Source: Propionibacteriaceae bacterium
GTDB taxonomy: Bacteria; Actinomycetota; Actinomycetes; Propionibacteriales; Propionibacteriaceae
NCBI GenBank assembly: GCA_025965155.1
Contig: JAOPXN010000116.1
Span: 1 to 64,000, forward strand
Length of the DNA stretch: 64,000 bases
Reading direction: 5' to 3'
The position numbers and the translations under genes are program-made. A model generated the notes under the pieces. The model searched no databases. It worked only from the letters and a program-made list of their open reading frames with translations, and was not told where the DNA came from. The number at the start of each line of letters is the position of its first letter. Positions within the stretch are counted from its first letter, which is position 1. Positions 44,181 through 51,519 of this stretch are shown here, piece after piece.

Positions 44181-45434
44181 TCAGGCGCCGAGCGCGGTCC
44201 AGGTCTTCTTTGTGACCACACCGGTGGACTTGATGCCGTGAGACCGCTGGAAGGCTTGTACCGCTGCCTTCGTCTGCGGACCGAACCAGCCGTCGGCAGT
44301 GATGCGCAGCCGCTTCTGCAACGCCTTGACCGCGGCGCCGCGGGAGCCGACCTTCAGCACCTTGGTCTTGTACTTGGTCAGGGTGCTCGCGGGCTTGGTG
44401 GTCGGGGTTGGTGCCGGCTTGGCGGTTGCCGCAGTGACGGGCTTGGGGGCATTCGCCTTGAGCAGCGCGCGCCACGTCGTGGCGTTGACCACCCCTGTGG
44501 CCTTGATCTGGTGCGCGGTCTGCCAGCTGTTGACGGCGGCCTTCGTAGCCGGGCCGTACCTGCCATCGGCAGTGATGCCGACCGACCTCTGGACTGCCTT
44601 GACGACCGGACCGGTAGACCCGACACGTAGCTCCATGCCCGAGAACGTGGTCAGCGTCTTCAGGGTGGACGACGCTCCCTTGGGTGCCGTCACCCTCGGA
44701 TAGCTGATGCAGCGGGCCGAGTTGGCGGTCTTGTACGGCGCAGCCCAGTTCAGGTCCGCAGGCCGGCACGGTCCGTAGTCAGGTGCAGCGAGTTCCTTGC
44801 TCCAGAAGGAGGTCCGGCCCATTGCACCCTCCCATGACAAGGAGATGTGGACGTGGTTTCGGTGGCAGCTTGAGTCCCACCCGACCGATGGCTGGGTGGA
44901 GCAGCTGGAGTAGGCACGCCATCCACGGTCGGCGGAGTAGGCGCCCCAGATCTTGTTGTTCCAGATGATGTACATCACTCCGAGGCGGCGGGCGTTGGCG
45001 TACTTGTTGCCCGCGCTGTCGGTCGCCAGCAGCCACTTGATCACGGCGTTCGCCTGGGCCGCCTCCTTGGGCTTGCGCACCGAGACCATCCAGTCAACGG
45101 CGCGGCCTTCGTAGTGCTCGGTGGTGGGAAGCGGGTCGACACCGCAGGTGCGGTCAATCCCGTAGCTCGTGCCGGGGTCGGAGCTGGTCAGCAGCTTGCC
45201 CAGCTTGGCCGCACCTGGCTTCGCGACCGGGTTGCAGGAGGTCGCCGGAACGTATCCCGTCAGGGGCTCGATGCTGGTCGGCAGATCGATCGGTGTCGCC
45301 GGCGCCTTGGCTGTGGCAGCTGCAGCGGCGGTGGGCAGGAGGGCGGACGGTGCGATGGACGAGATCGCCAACGCGAACGCAGCGACGAGACCGGTAACGA
45401 CGCGGGCGCCCACCGTCAATGGGAGTGAGGTCAT
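44181..45434 (-). CDS. Secreted M15-like protein with two peptidoglycan-binding domains
   Basis: 417 residues from the ATG at 45434, after CGGAAG. The signal peptide MTSLPLTVGARVVTGLVAAFALAI exports it. The N-terminal half (about 55-240) has EHYEGRAVDWMVSV and SCHRNHVHISLSWEG, the His/Asp and H-x-H arrangement of zinc D,D-/L,D-peptidases of the M15 clan. Two peptidoglycan-binding type 1 domains follow (LRVGSTGPVVKAVQRSVGITADGRYGPATKAAVNSW and LKVGSRGAAVKALQKRLRITADGWFGPQTKAAVQAF), joined by a Pro/Ala/Thr linker. It probably trims or modifies cell wall. Peptidase activity is inferred from motifs. Confidence 0.88.
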   Translation of the reverse strand: MTSLPLTVGARVVTGLVAAFALAISSIAPSALLPTAAAAATAKAPATPIDLPTSIEPLTGYVPATSCNPVAKPGAAKLGKLLTSSDPGTSYGIDRTCGVDPLPTTEHYEGRAVDWMVSVRKPKEAAQANAVIKWLLATDSAGNKYANARRLGVMYIIWNNKIWGAYSADRGWRAYSSCSTQPSVGWDSSCHRNHVHISLSWEGAMGRTSFWSKELAAPDYGPCRPADLNWAAPYKTANSARCISYPRVTAPKGASSTLKTLTTFSGMELRVGSTGPVVKAVQRSVGITADGRYGPATKAAVNSWQTAHQIKATGVVNATTWRALLKANAPKPVTAATAKPAPTPTTKPASTLTKYKTKVLKVGSRGAAVKALQKRLRITADGWFGPQTKAAVQAFQRSHGIKSTGVVTKKTWTALGA

Positions 45435-45569
45435 TGGGGTTCTTCCGAAGTAGTTGCGGTTACCACACGCGCCGAATGCGTTGACAACCGGGTTCGCCCC
45501 GAGACCAAGCAGAATCCTAGGCGAAACTGTCGCTAGTTCCAATTCGGCGGTTGAGTGCCCTTATGCTGC

Positions 45570-47240
45570 CTAGATCCGGCGGTCATCCTTGCGATACCTC
45601 CGCAGCCAGCGGTAGCCGTAGCCCTCCAGCTCAATCTCAGTGGCACTGGATGCGTCCACCTCGCAGCTCTCGCCGCCGAACAGGTCATGCAGAACCTGTC
45701 CGGCCGCATCCGGCACCTGAAGGGGTACCTTGACCGCGTCGGGGCCCAGGTTGTGCACCGCGATCACCGCCCGCCCTTGCCAGGTACAGGAGTGGGCCAG
45801 GACGGCTCGGTGTGGCTGGTCGATCACCTCGAACTGTCCCCAGCCGAGCTCCGGGCAGTCCCGGTAGCGGTGGATCAGCCGAGTGACAAAGGCCAGCATC
45901 GAGCCCGGATCGCTGCGTTGGGCCACCACGTTCACCTCGGCGGGCCCGAAACCGTCGGTCGCCATTGCGGCATGCAGCCGGTTCGCCGGAGCAGTGGAGA
46001 ACCCGCCGTTTTTTTCAGAAGTCCACTGCATCGGGGTACGCACGGCCGAGCGGCCTTCAGCCTTCAGGTTCTCACCCATACCGATCTCCTCGCCGTAGAA
46101 GATCACGGGTGTCCCGGGCAGGCTGAAGAGCAGGCTATAGACCATCCGCAGCCGCTGTGGATCGCCATCGAGCATCGGAGGGAGTCTGCGCTTAAGGCCT
46201 CGGCCGTAGAGCTGCATCCGCTTCTCCGGTCCGAACGCGTCGAAGACCTCCTCCCGCTGGGAAGGGGGCAGCTTGTCCAAGGTGAGCTCGTCGTGGTTGC
46301 GGACGAAGGTGGCCCACTGCGACTGAGCCGGAATGCTGGGGCGCTGTTTGAGAGCGTTGACCACGGGTTCGGAGTCGGCCCGCGCCAAGGACAGATACAG
46401 ATTCTGCATGCCGACGAAGTCGAACATCATCGAGAGCTCATCGCCGTCCGAGCCGAAGAACTTCAGCTGATGTTGGTACGCCAGGTTCACTTCCCCGAGG
46501 AGGATCGCCTCACCGTTGCGCTGGTTGAGGAAGGAGCGCAGTGACCGAAGATAGTCGTGAGGTTCACCGAACCCGGAGATGGCGTCGGCGGTGAGCCCGG
46601 TCGTCTCGATCAAGAAGGGGACGGCGTCCACCCGGAACCCTGACACGCCCAGCTGCAGCCAGAACCCGATCACCTTGAGGATCTCGTCGCGAACCTTCGG
46701 ATTGGCGATGTTCAGGTCGGGCTGCTGCTTGTAGAACCGGTGGAAGTACCACTCACCGGTCTGTTCGTCGAGCTCCCACAGGCTGCCCTCCTGGTCGGGG
46801 AAGACGACTTCGGCGGAGGTGTCCGGCGGGGGGTCGGACCGCCAGATGTAGAAGTCGCGGAACGGGGAGTCCTTCGACGACCGTGCGGCCTGAAACCAGG
46901 GATGCTGCTCGGAGGTGTGGTTGACCACGAGGTCCGCGATTACCCGGATCCCGCGGTTGTTCGCAGCCCGGATCAGCTCGACAACATCGCCGATACTGCC
47001 GAGCCGTGAGTCCACGCCGAAGTGGTCGGTGATGTCGTAGCCGTCGTCCCGGTTGGGCGTGGGATAGAAGGGCATCAGCCACAGACAGGTGATCCCGAGT
47101 TCGGCGAGGTAGTCAATCTGCTCGTGTAGTCCGGGAAGGTCGCCAATCCCGTCGCCGTCGGAGTCGAAGAAAGTTTCCACGTCGAGGCAGTACAGGACCG
47201 CATTCTTCCACCAGAGGTTGCTGTTTTCTACCTGGCTCAT
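45570..47240 (-). CDS. GH13 alpha-glucosidase/trehalose-synthase-like enzyme
   Basis: 556 residues from the ATG at 47240, which overlaps the LLM gene stop (ATGA). The GH13 triad is nucleophile D205 (GFRVDAVPF), acid/base E250 (AILLGEV) and D317 (FVRNHDELTL). N-terminal conserved regions are LMPFYPTPNRDDGYDITDHF and ADLVVNHTSEQHPWF. The overall sequence is nearest to trehalose synthase/maltose alpha-D-glucosyltransferase-like and oligo-1,6-glucosidase-like subfamilies, without the maltokinase domain. It lacks a signal peptide, so it acts on cytoplasmic sugars. It is the last gene of a coupled three-gene operon with a membrane protein and an LLM oxidoreductase. Confidence 0.92.
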   Translation of the reverse strand: MSQVENSNLWWKNAVLYCLDVETFFDSDGDGIGDLPGLHEQIDYLAELGITCLWLMPFYPTPNRDDGYDITDHFGVDSRLGSIGDVVELIRAANNRGIRVIADLVVNHTSEQHPWFQAARSSKDSPFRDFYIWRSDPPPDTSAEVVFPDQEGSLWELDEQTGEWYFHRFYKQQPDLNIANPKVRDEILKVIGFWLQLGVSGFRVDAVPFLIETTGLTADAISGFGEPHDYLRSLRSFLNQRNGEAILLGEVNLAYQHQLKFFGSDGDELSMMFDFVGMQNLYLSLARADSEPVVNALKQRPSIPAQSQWATFVRNHDELTLDKLPPSQREEVFDAFGPEKRMQLYGRGLKRRLPPMLDGDPQRLRMVYSLLFSLPGTPVIFYGEEIGMGENLKAEGRSAVRTPMQWTSEKNGGFSTAPANRLHAAMATDGFGPAEVNVVAQRSDPGSMLAFVTRLIHRYRDCPELGWGQFEVIDQPHRAVLAHSCTWQGRAVIAVHNLGPDAVKVPLQVPDAAGQVLHDLFGGESCEVDASSATEIELEGYGYRWLRRYRKDDRRI

Positions 47241-48202
47241 GATGCGCATCTCAGCTGGGGAAGGACGTCAGCGCCGAACCGGTCAATGAACGGCTGCTGT
47301 TCCTGGCCGACGTGGTGCAGGTAGATTTCATCGAAGCCTAGTTCGGCAAGATCGTGTAGCCACTCAGCGTGTCGACCAAGATCATCGGAGATGCTTACTA
47401 CCTTCGCTACCTGCTCCGAGGTGACCTGCTCGCTGACCACATCGAAGTGCTCCGGCGTCTCCAGATCCCAACACACGGGCGGCGGGAAGATGTTGCTACG
47501 CCACTGATCATGAGCGATCCGCGTCGCCTCCGCCCGGTCCGGGTGCCAGGACAGATGCACCTGGACTGCGATTGTTCCGCCGCCACCGGCCGACCGATAG
47601 GCGTCAAGTACGGATCGTAGGACGTCGGCGGGCTGGTTGATGGTAATCAGCCCATCCGCCCACTGGGCCCCCTCGGCGGCGGTGGCCGGGGTGACCGCAG
47701 GAGCCAGTAGCTTCGGCCGCTGGTCCGGGAGGGTCCACAACCGCGCACGGTCCACCGACACCAGCCCCCGGTGCGAGACGGTGTCCCCGTCCAGCAGCCG
47801 TTGGATGACCTCGACGCACTCGCGCAGCCGCGCCTGCCGTACCTCCTTCCGTGGCCAGCCATCGCCGGTGATGTGCTCGTTGGAGTTCTCACCGCTCCCC
47901 AGCGCCGCCCAGAACCGGCCGGGGAACATCGCGGCGAGGGTGCCAATCTTCTGGGCGTGCACGGCCGGGTGGTACCGCTGACCCGGCGCGGTGACCACGC
48001 CCATCCGCAGTGTGGTGCTGGCCAGTGCCGCGCCGAGCCAGGCCCACGCGTAGCCGGAATGTCCCTGCCGTTGGCTCCAAGGCCCGAAGTGGTCCGAGCA
48101 CATCGCTGCATCGAAGCCGGCGGCTTCGGCCGCTTGCACGTCGCGGAGCAGTTGGGCGGGATGGATCTGTTCGTGCGAGGCGTGGAACCCGATGAGCGTC
48201 AT
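47237..48202 (-). CDS. LLM-class flavin-dependent oxidoreductase
   Basis: 321 residues from the ATG at 48202, preceded by GGAGGG at about 10 bases. The bacterial luciferase-like TIM barrel is recognised from IGFHASHEQIHPAQLLRDVQAAEAAGFDAAMCSDHFGPWSQRQGHSGYAWAWLGA, TTLRMGVVTAPGQRYHPAV, FPGRFWAALGSGE and LGFDEIYLHHVG. Members use F420 or FMN. A subgroup encoded beside GH13 enzymes in actinomycetes uses FMN rather than F420, to my knowledge, and this operon fits it. The start overlaps the upstream membrane-protein stop (ATGA, 48199-48202). Confidence 0.92.
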   Translation of the reverse strand: MTLIGFHASHEQIHPAQLLRDVQAAEAAGFDAAMCSDHFGPWSQRQGHSGYAWAWLGAALASTTLRMGVVTAPGQRYHPAVHAQKIGTLAAMFPGRFWAALGSGENSNEHITGDGWPRKEVRQARLRECVEVIQRLLDGDTVSHRGLVSVDRARLWTLPDQRPKLLAPAVTPATAAEGAQWADGLITINQPADVLRSVLDAYRSAGGGGTIAVQVHLSWHPDRAEATRIAHDQWRSNIFPPPVCWDLETPEHFDVVSEQVTSEQVAKVVSISDDLGRHAEWLHDLAELGFDEIYLHHVGQEQQPFIDRFGADVLPQLRCAS

Positions 48203-48840
48203 CTGGCGGTGAACCCTCCTGAGTGCGTCTGGCTGGACACGGTCAGCATTCCACGAGCCTGGAGCTGGCCGATGGCGAGACCGGCGCACACGGCGCCTAG
48301 CGTCCCGAGCGCGAGGTCTCCCAGTGTGTCTGTGTAGGCAGTTGCTAGCTCTGGCGATCCGCGGACGAACGCCACGTACTCGCCCAGCTCCCACAGCACA
48401 GCCGCGGTGACGCCGAAGCCGAGCGCGCACATCAGCAGCACTCCCCGTGACAGCGCCGGCCGCTGGAACGTTCCCACGAGCAGCGCCCCGGCGGTCAGCA
48501 AAAGCCAGTTGAGGAAGTGCATCAGGTCGTCCCACCAGACGACCGTGTCGAAGAGGTTCAGCCGGTTGCCCAGCAGGTCAAGGAACCAGGGGAGCGTGAT
48601 CAGCAGATCGGCTGCCCACGGATACCCTCTCGCCGGCGTCGATCCGTCGGCCACGGCCCGCCGACGGCCGGACAGCCGCCACCACACAGGCACCACGGCC
48701 GCACCGAGCGGATAGATCACCAACCGCGCGGTGCCGGCCTTCTCCTTAACTCCGGAAAGGTCCGGCCAGACTAGAGCGGACACGAGCAGCGCCAAGAGGA
48801 ACACCTTGGCGGCCAGATCCGCCCACTTGAGTACGCGCAC
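48199..48840 (-). CDS. Integral membrane protein (YjdF/DUF2238-like)
   Basis: 213 residues from a GTG at 48840. About six membrane helices. The conserved acidic positions of the YjdF/DUF2238 group are visible: WWDDLMHFLNWLLL, ALWELGEYVAFVRG and TAYTDTLGDLALGTLGA. These Asp, Glu and His residues lie at helix ends and might bind metal. First gene of the operon with the LLM oxidoreductase and GH13 enzyme, both overlapping by 4 bases with their neighbour. The function is unknown; a transport or sensing role for a metabolite handled by the two enzymes is inference. Confidence 0.82.
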   Translation of the reverse strand: MRVLKWADLAAKVFLLALLVSALVWPDLSGVKEKAGTARLVIYPLGAAVVPVWWRLSGRRRAVADGSTPARGYPWAADLLITLPWFLDLLGNRLNLFDTVVWWDDLMHFLNWLLLTAGALLVGTFQRPALSRGVLLMCALGFGVTAAVLWELGEYVAFVRGSPELATAYTDTLGDLALGTLGAVCAGLAIGQLQARGMLTVSSQTHSGGFTAR

Positions 48841-48921
48841 CTCTCAGATGCTGGCACATCTCCGGCTCCGACGATGACGACGTCGCCATCTACGCCGGTT
48901 GGCTACGCAACAATGGCGATC

Positions 48922-49995
48922 ATGGACGACTTAAGAAGGGGAGCAGCCGGTGATGAGCTCCCGAGCTTGGGCCTCGGCGTGGTGGCGCACGGGGCCGGTG
49001 ATCTCCGGGTGCAGCAGGTACAGATCAGACCACCCGGTCCGGACGAGGCACTGGTCGAGATCGTGTACGGCGGAATCTGCGGCTCCGATCTTCATTACTG
49101 GCAGCACGGCTCGTCTGGCACCTCCATCCTTCGGGCGCCGATGCTGCTCGGCCATGAGATCGTCGGACGGGTGCTGCGGCCGGCCCGCGACGGGTCCGGT
49201 CCGTCGGCAGGTACGCCGGTGGCGGTGCATCCTGCCCGGCCGGACCCCGGAGACGGCAGGGTGCGCTTCCCGGCGGACCGGCCGAACCTGTCCCCGGCAG
49301 GCACCTATCTGGGGAGCGCGGCGCATCTGCCGCACACCGATGGAGCCTTCGTGAAGTATGCATCGCTGCCCGGGCGGATGCTGAGACCGCTGGATCGTGA
49401 GCTGCCGATGCGGACCGCCGCCCTGATCGAACCAGCCGCGGTGGCCTGGCACGCAGTCGCCCAAGCCGGCCCGGTCGCCGGCCGCCGCGTTCTGGTGATC
49501 GGTTCCGGTCCCATCGGCGCGCTGGTTGTGGCGGTCCTGAAGCGTGCCGGCGCCACCGAGATCGTCGCGGTGGATCTGCATGAGCATGCGTTGCAGATCG
49601 CCCGTAGGGTTGGGGCCACTCATACGATGCTGGCGGCCGACACCGCAGCAGTCGATGCGGTGGACGCCGATGTGGTGATCGAGTCGTCGGGCAGTAGGCA
49701 AGGCCTGGCCTCGGCGATCCGCGCGGCTACCCGCGGCGGCCGGATCGTGATGGTCGGCATGCTGCCCTCAGGCGACCAGCCGATCCCCGTGGCGACGGCG
49801 ATCGTCCGGGAGCTGCAGCTGGTCGGCTCCTTCCGGTTCAACGACGAGATCGACGAGGTGATCGCCGCCCTCGAGGACGGGTCCCTGCAGATCGATCCCG
49901 TGGTGACGCACGAGTTCGATGTGACGGACGCTCTCGAGGCGTTCCAGACCGCGCTCGACCCCGCCCGCTCGGGCAAGGTGCTGCTCCGGTTCTAG
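48922..49995 (+). CDS. Medium-chain polyol dehydrogenase (L-idonate 5-dehydrogenase-like) lacking structural zinc cysteines
   Basis: 357 residues from the ATG at 48922 (48913 is also possible). Catalytic zinc ligands are the Cys of GGICGSDLHYW and the His-Glu of LLGHEIVGR; the nucleotide motif is VLVIGSGPIGALVVAVLKRAG followed by VAVDLHEHA, the Asp favouring NAD. Where relatives have a four-Cys structural zinc lobe, this protein reads AVHPARPDPGDGRVRFPADRP and contains no Cys. It should oxidise a sugar acid or polyol C5/C2 hydroxyl. It is 15 bases upstream of the mannitol 2-dehydrogenase gene, suggesting linked polyol catabolism. Confidence 0.85.
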   Translation: MDDLRRGAAGDELPSLGLGVVAHGAGDLRVQQVQIRPPGPDEALVEIVYGGICGSDLHYWQHGSSGTSILRAPMLLGHEIVGRVLRPARDGSGPSAGTPVAVHPARPDPGDGRVRFPADRPNLSPAGTYLGSAAHLPHTDGAFVKYASLPGRMLRPLDRELPMRTAALIEPAAVAWHAVAQAGPVAGRRVLVIGSGPIGALVVAVLKRAGATEIVAVDLHEHALQIARRVGATHTMLAADTAAVDAVDADVVIESSGSRQGLASAIRAATRGGRIVMVGMLPSGDQPIPVATAIVRELQLVGSFRFNDEIDEVIAALEDGSLQIDPVVTHEFDVTDALEAFQTALDPARSGKVLLRF

Positions 49996-49998
49996 CGA

Positions 49999-50004
49999 TA
50001 TGTT
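49999..50004 (+). promoter_or_regulatory. -10 element, leaderless start of the mannitol dehydrogenase
   Basis: TATGTT followed by 6 bases (gatcag) and the ATG at 50011. It would allow independent expression from the upstream dehydrogenase gene, whose end it overlaps. Confidence 0.4.
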
Positions 50005-50010
50005 GATCAG

Positions 50011-51480
50011 ATGACCGCTGACTCGCTTCTCACGACAGCCTCCGCCGACGTGGCGACACCGGACTACGACCGGACGGCCCTGACGGCCGGGATTCTTCAT
50101 TTCGGCGTGGGGGGCTTCCACCGGGCCCACCAGGCGCTGGCCATCGACCGGCTCCTCAACGCCGGCACTGCCCAGGAGTGGGCGATCTGCGGGGTCGGGC
50201 TGATGCCCGGCGACCGGCGGATGGCCGACGTCCTGCGTGCCCAGGACGGGCTCTACACCCTGGTCGAGAAGCACCCGGACGGGCACCGCGACGCGCGGGT
50301 GATCGGCTCCATCGTGGACTACCTCTTCGCACCGGACGATCCAGAGGCCGTGCTGGAGCGTCTAGCCGACCCGGCTACCAAGATCGTCTCGCTCACGGTG
50401 ACCGAGGGCGGCTACAACATCTCCCCGGTCACCGGCGAGTTCGACCTCCGCAATCCAGCTGTCGCAGCTGACCTTGCTGGGACGGCCGCGCCGCGGACCA
50501 CGTTCGGCTTGATCACCGAGGGGCTGCGCCGGCGCCGGGACCGCGGGATCCCTGCCTTCACGGTGATGTCCTGCGACAACATCCAGGGCAACGGACATGT
50601 CGCGCAGCGGGCTTTCGGCGCGTTCGCCTCCGCGCTCGATCCCGAGCTCGCGCAGTGGATCGAGGACAACGCACGCTTCCCGAACTCCATGGTGGACCGG
50701 ATCACGCCCGTGACTACCGACACGGACCGGGCCGAGATCCGCGAGCAGTTCGGCATCGACGACGGTTGGCCGGTGGTGGCCGAGCCGTTCTTCCAATGGG
50801 TCCTGGAGGACTCGTTCGCCGACGGTCGTCCGCCCTACGAGGACGCCGGCGTCCAGGTGGTGGCTGACGTGGAGCCGTACGAGCTGATGAAGCTTCGGTT
50901 GCTAAACGCCTCGCACCAGGCCCTGGCGTACTTCGCGCATCTGAGTGGATACCAGTACGCGCACGAGGCCGCCGCCGACCCGGTGTTCGCCAAGTTCCTG
51001 CTGGCATACATGCACACCGAAGGGATACCGACGCTGCGGCCCGTGCCGGGCATCGATCTGAACGACTACACCGCCACCCTGATCGAGCGGTTCTCCAACC
51101 CTGAGGTCAAAGACACCGTGGCCCGGCTTGCAGCGGAGTCGTCCGACCGGATCCCCAAGTGGCTGGTGCCGGTGATCATGGACAACCTGGCCAACGGTCG
51201 TCCGGTGCGGCTGTCCGCCGCCATCGTCGCCAGCTGGGCTCGGTACGCCGAGGGTGTGGGCGAGAACGGGGACCCGATCGTTGTGGTGGACCGGCTGGCT
51301 GACCAGCTGACGGCTACCGCGCTGACCCAGCGAGAGGACCGGACGGCCTTCATCCGCAACCGCGAGCTGTTCGGCGACCTGGCGGACCAGCCTCGTTTCG
51401 TGGAGGCCTACCTGGATGCGTTGGACTCGCTCTACGCCCGCGGCGCTCACGCCACCGTAGCGGCGTTGGCCCGAGCCTGA
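50011..51480 (+). CDS. Mannitol 2-dehydrogenase (long-chain polyol dehydrogenase)
   Basis: 489 residues, a normal length for this family. The N-terminal Rossmann segment is GILHFGVGGFHRAHQALAIDRLL; the catalytic K-x5-N-x2-H is K294, N299, H302 (KLRLLNASHQAL). SLTVTEGGYNI, SCDNIQGNGHVAQRAFGAFA and DRITPVTTD are family landmarks. These enzymes are zinc-independent and oxidise D-mannitol to fructose, or D-arabinitol/sorbitol analogues, with NAD. The preceding idonate-like dehydrogenase may supply or use the same polyol pool. The precise polyol is not fixed by sequence. Confidence 0.93.
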   Translation: MTADSLLTTASADVATPDYDRTALTAGILHFGVGGFHRAHQALAIDRLLNAGTAQEWAICGVGLMPGDRRMADVLRAQDGLYTLVEKHPDGHRDARVIGSIVDYLFAPDDPEAVLERLADPATKIVSLTVTEGGYNISPVTGEFDLRNPAVAADLAGTAAPRTTFGLITEGLRRRRDRGIPAFTVMSCDNIQGNGHVAQRAFGAFASALDPELAQWIEDNARFPNSMVDRITPVTTDTDRAEIREQFGIDDGWPVVAEPFFQWVLEDSFADGRPPYEDAGVQVVADVEPYELMKLRLLNASHQALAYFAHLSGYQYAHEAAADPVFAKFLLAYMHTEGIPTLRPVPGIDLNDYTATLIERFSNPEVKDTVARLAAESSDRIPKWLVPVIMDNLANGRPVRLSAAIVASWARYAEGVGENGDPIVVVDRLADQLTATALTQREDRTAFIRNRELFGDLADQPRFVEAYLDALDSLYARGAHATVAALARA

Positions 51481-51507
51481 ACAGCTTGGAGTGTCAGATG
51501 CGGTGAC

Positions 51508-51513
51508 TACCAT
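51508..51513 (+). promoter_or_regulatory. -10 element, leaderless start of the SNF2 helicase
   Basis: TACCAT followed by 6 bases (cgctgc) and the ATG at 51520. TTGGAG at 51486-51491, 16 bases upstream, may be the -35. Confidence 0.5.
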
Positions 51514-51519
51514 CGCTGC

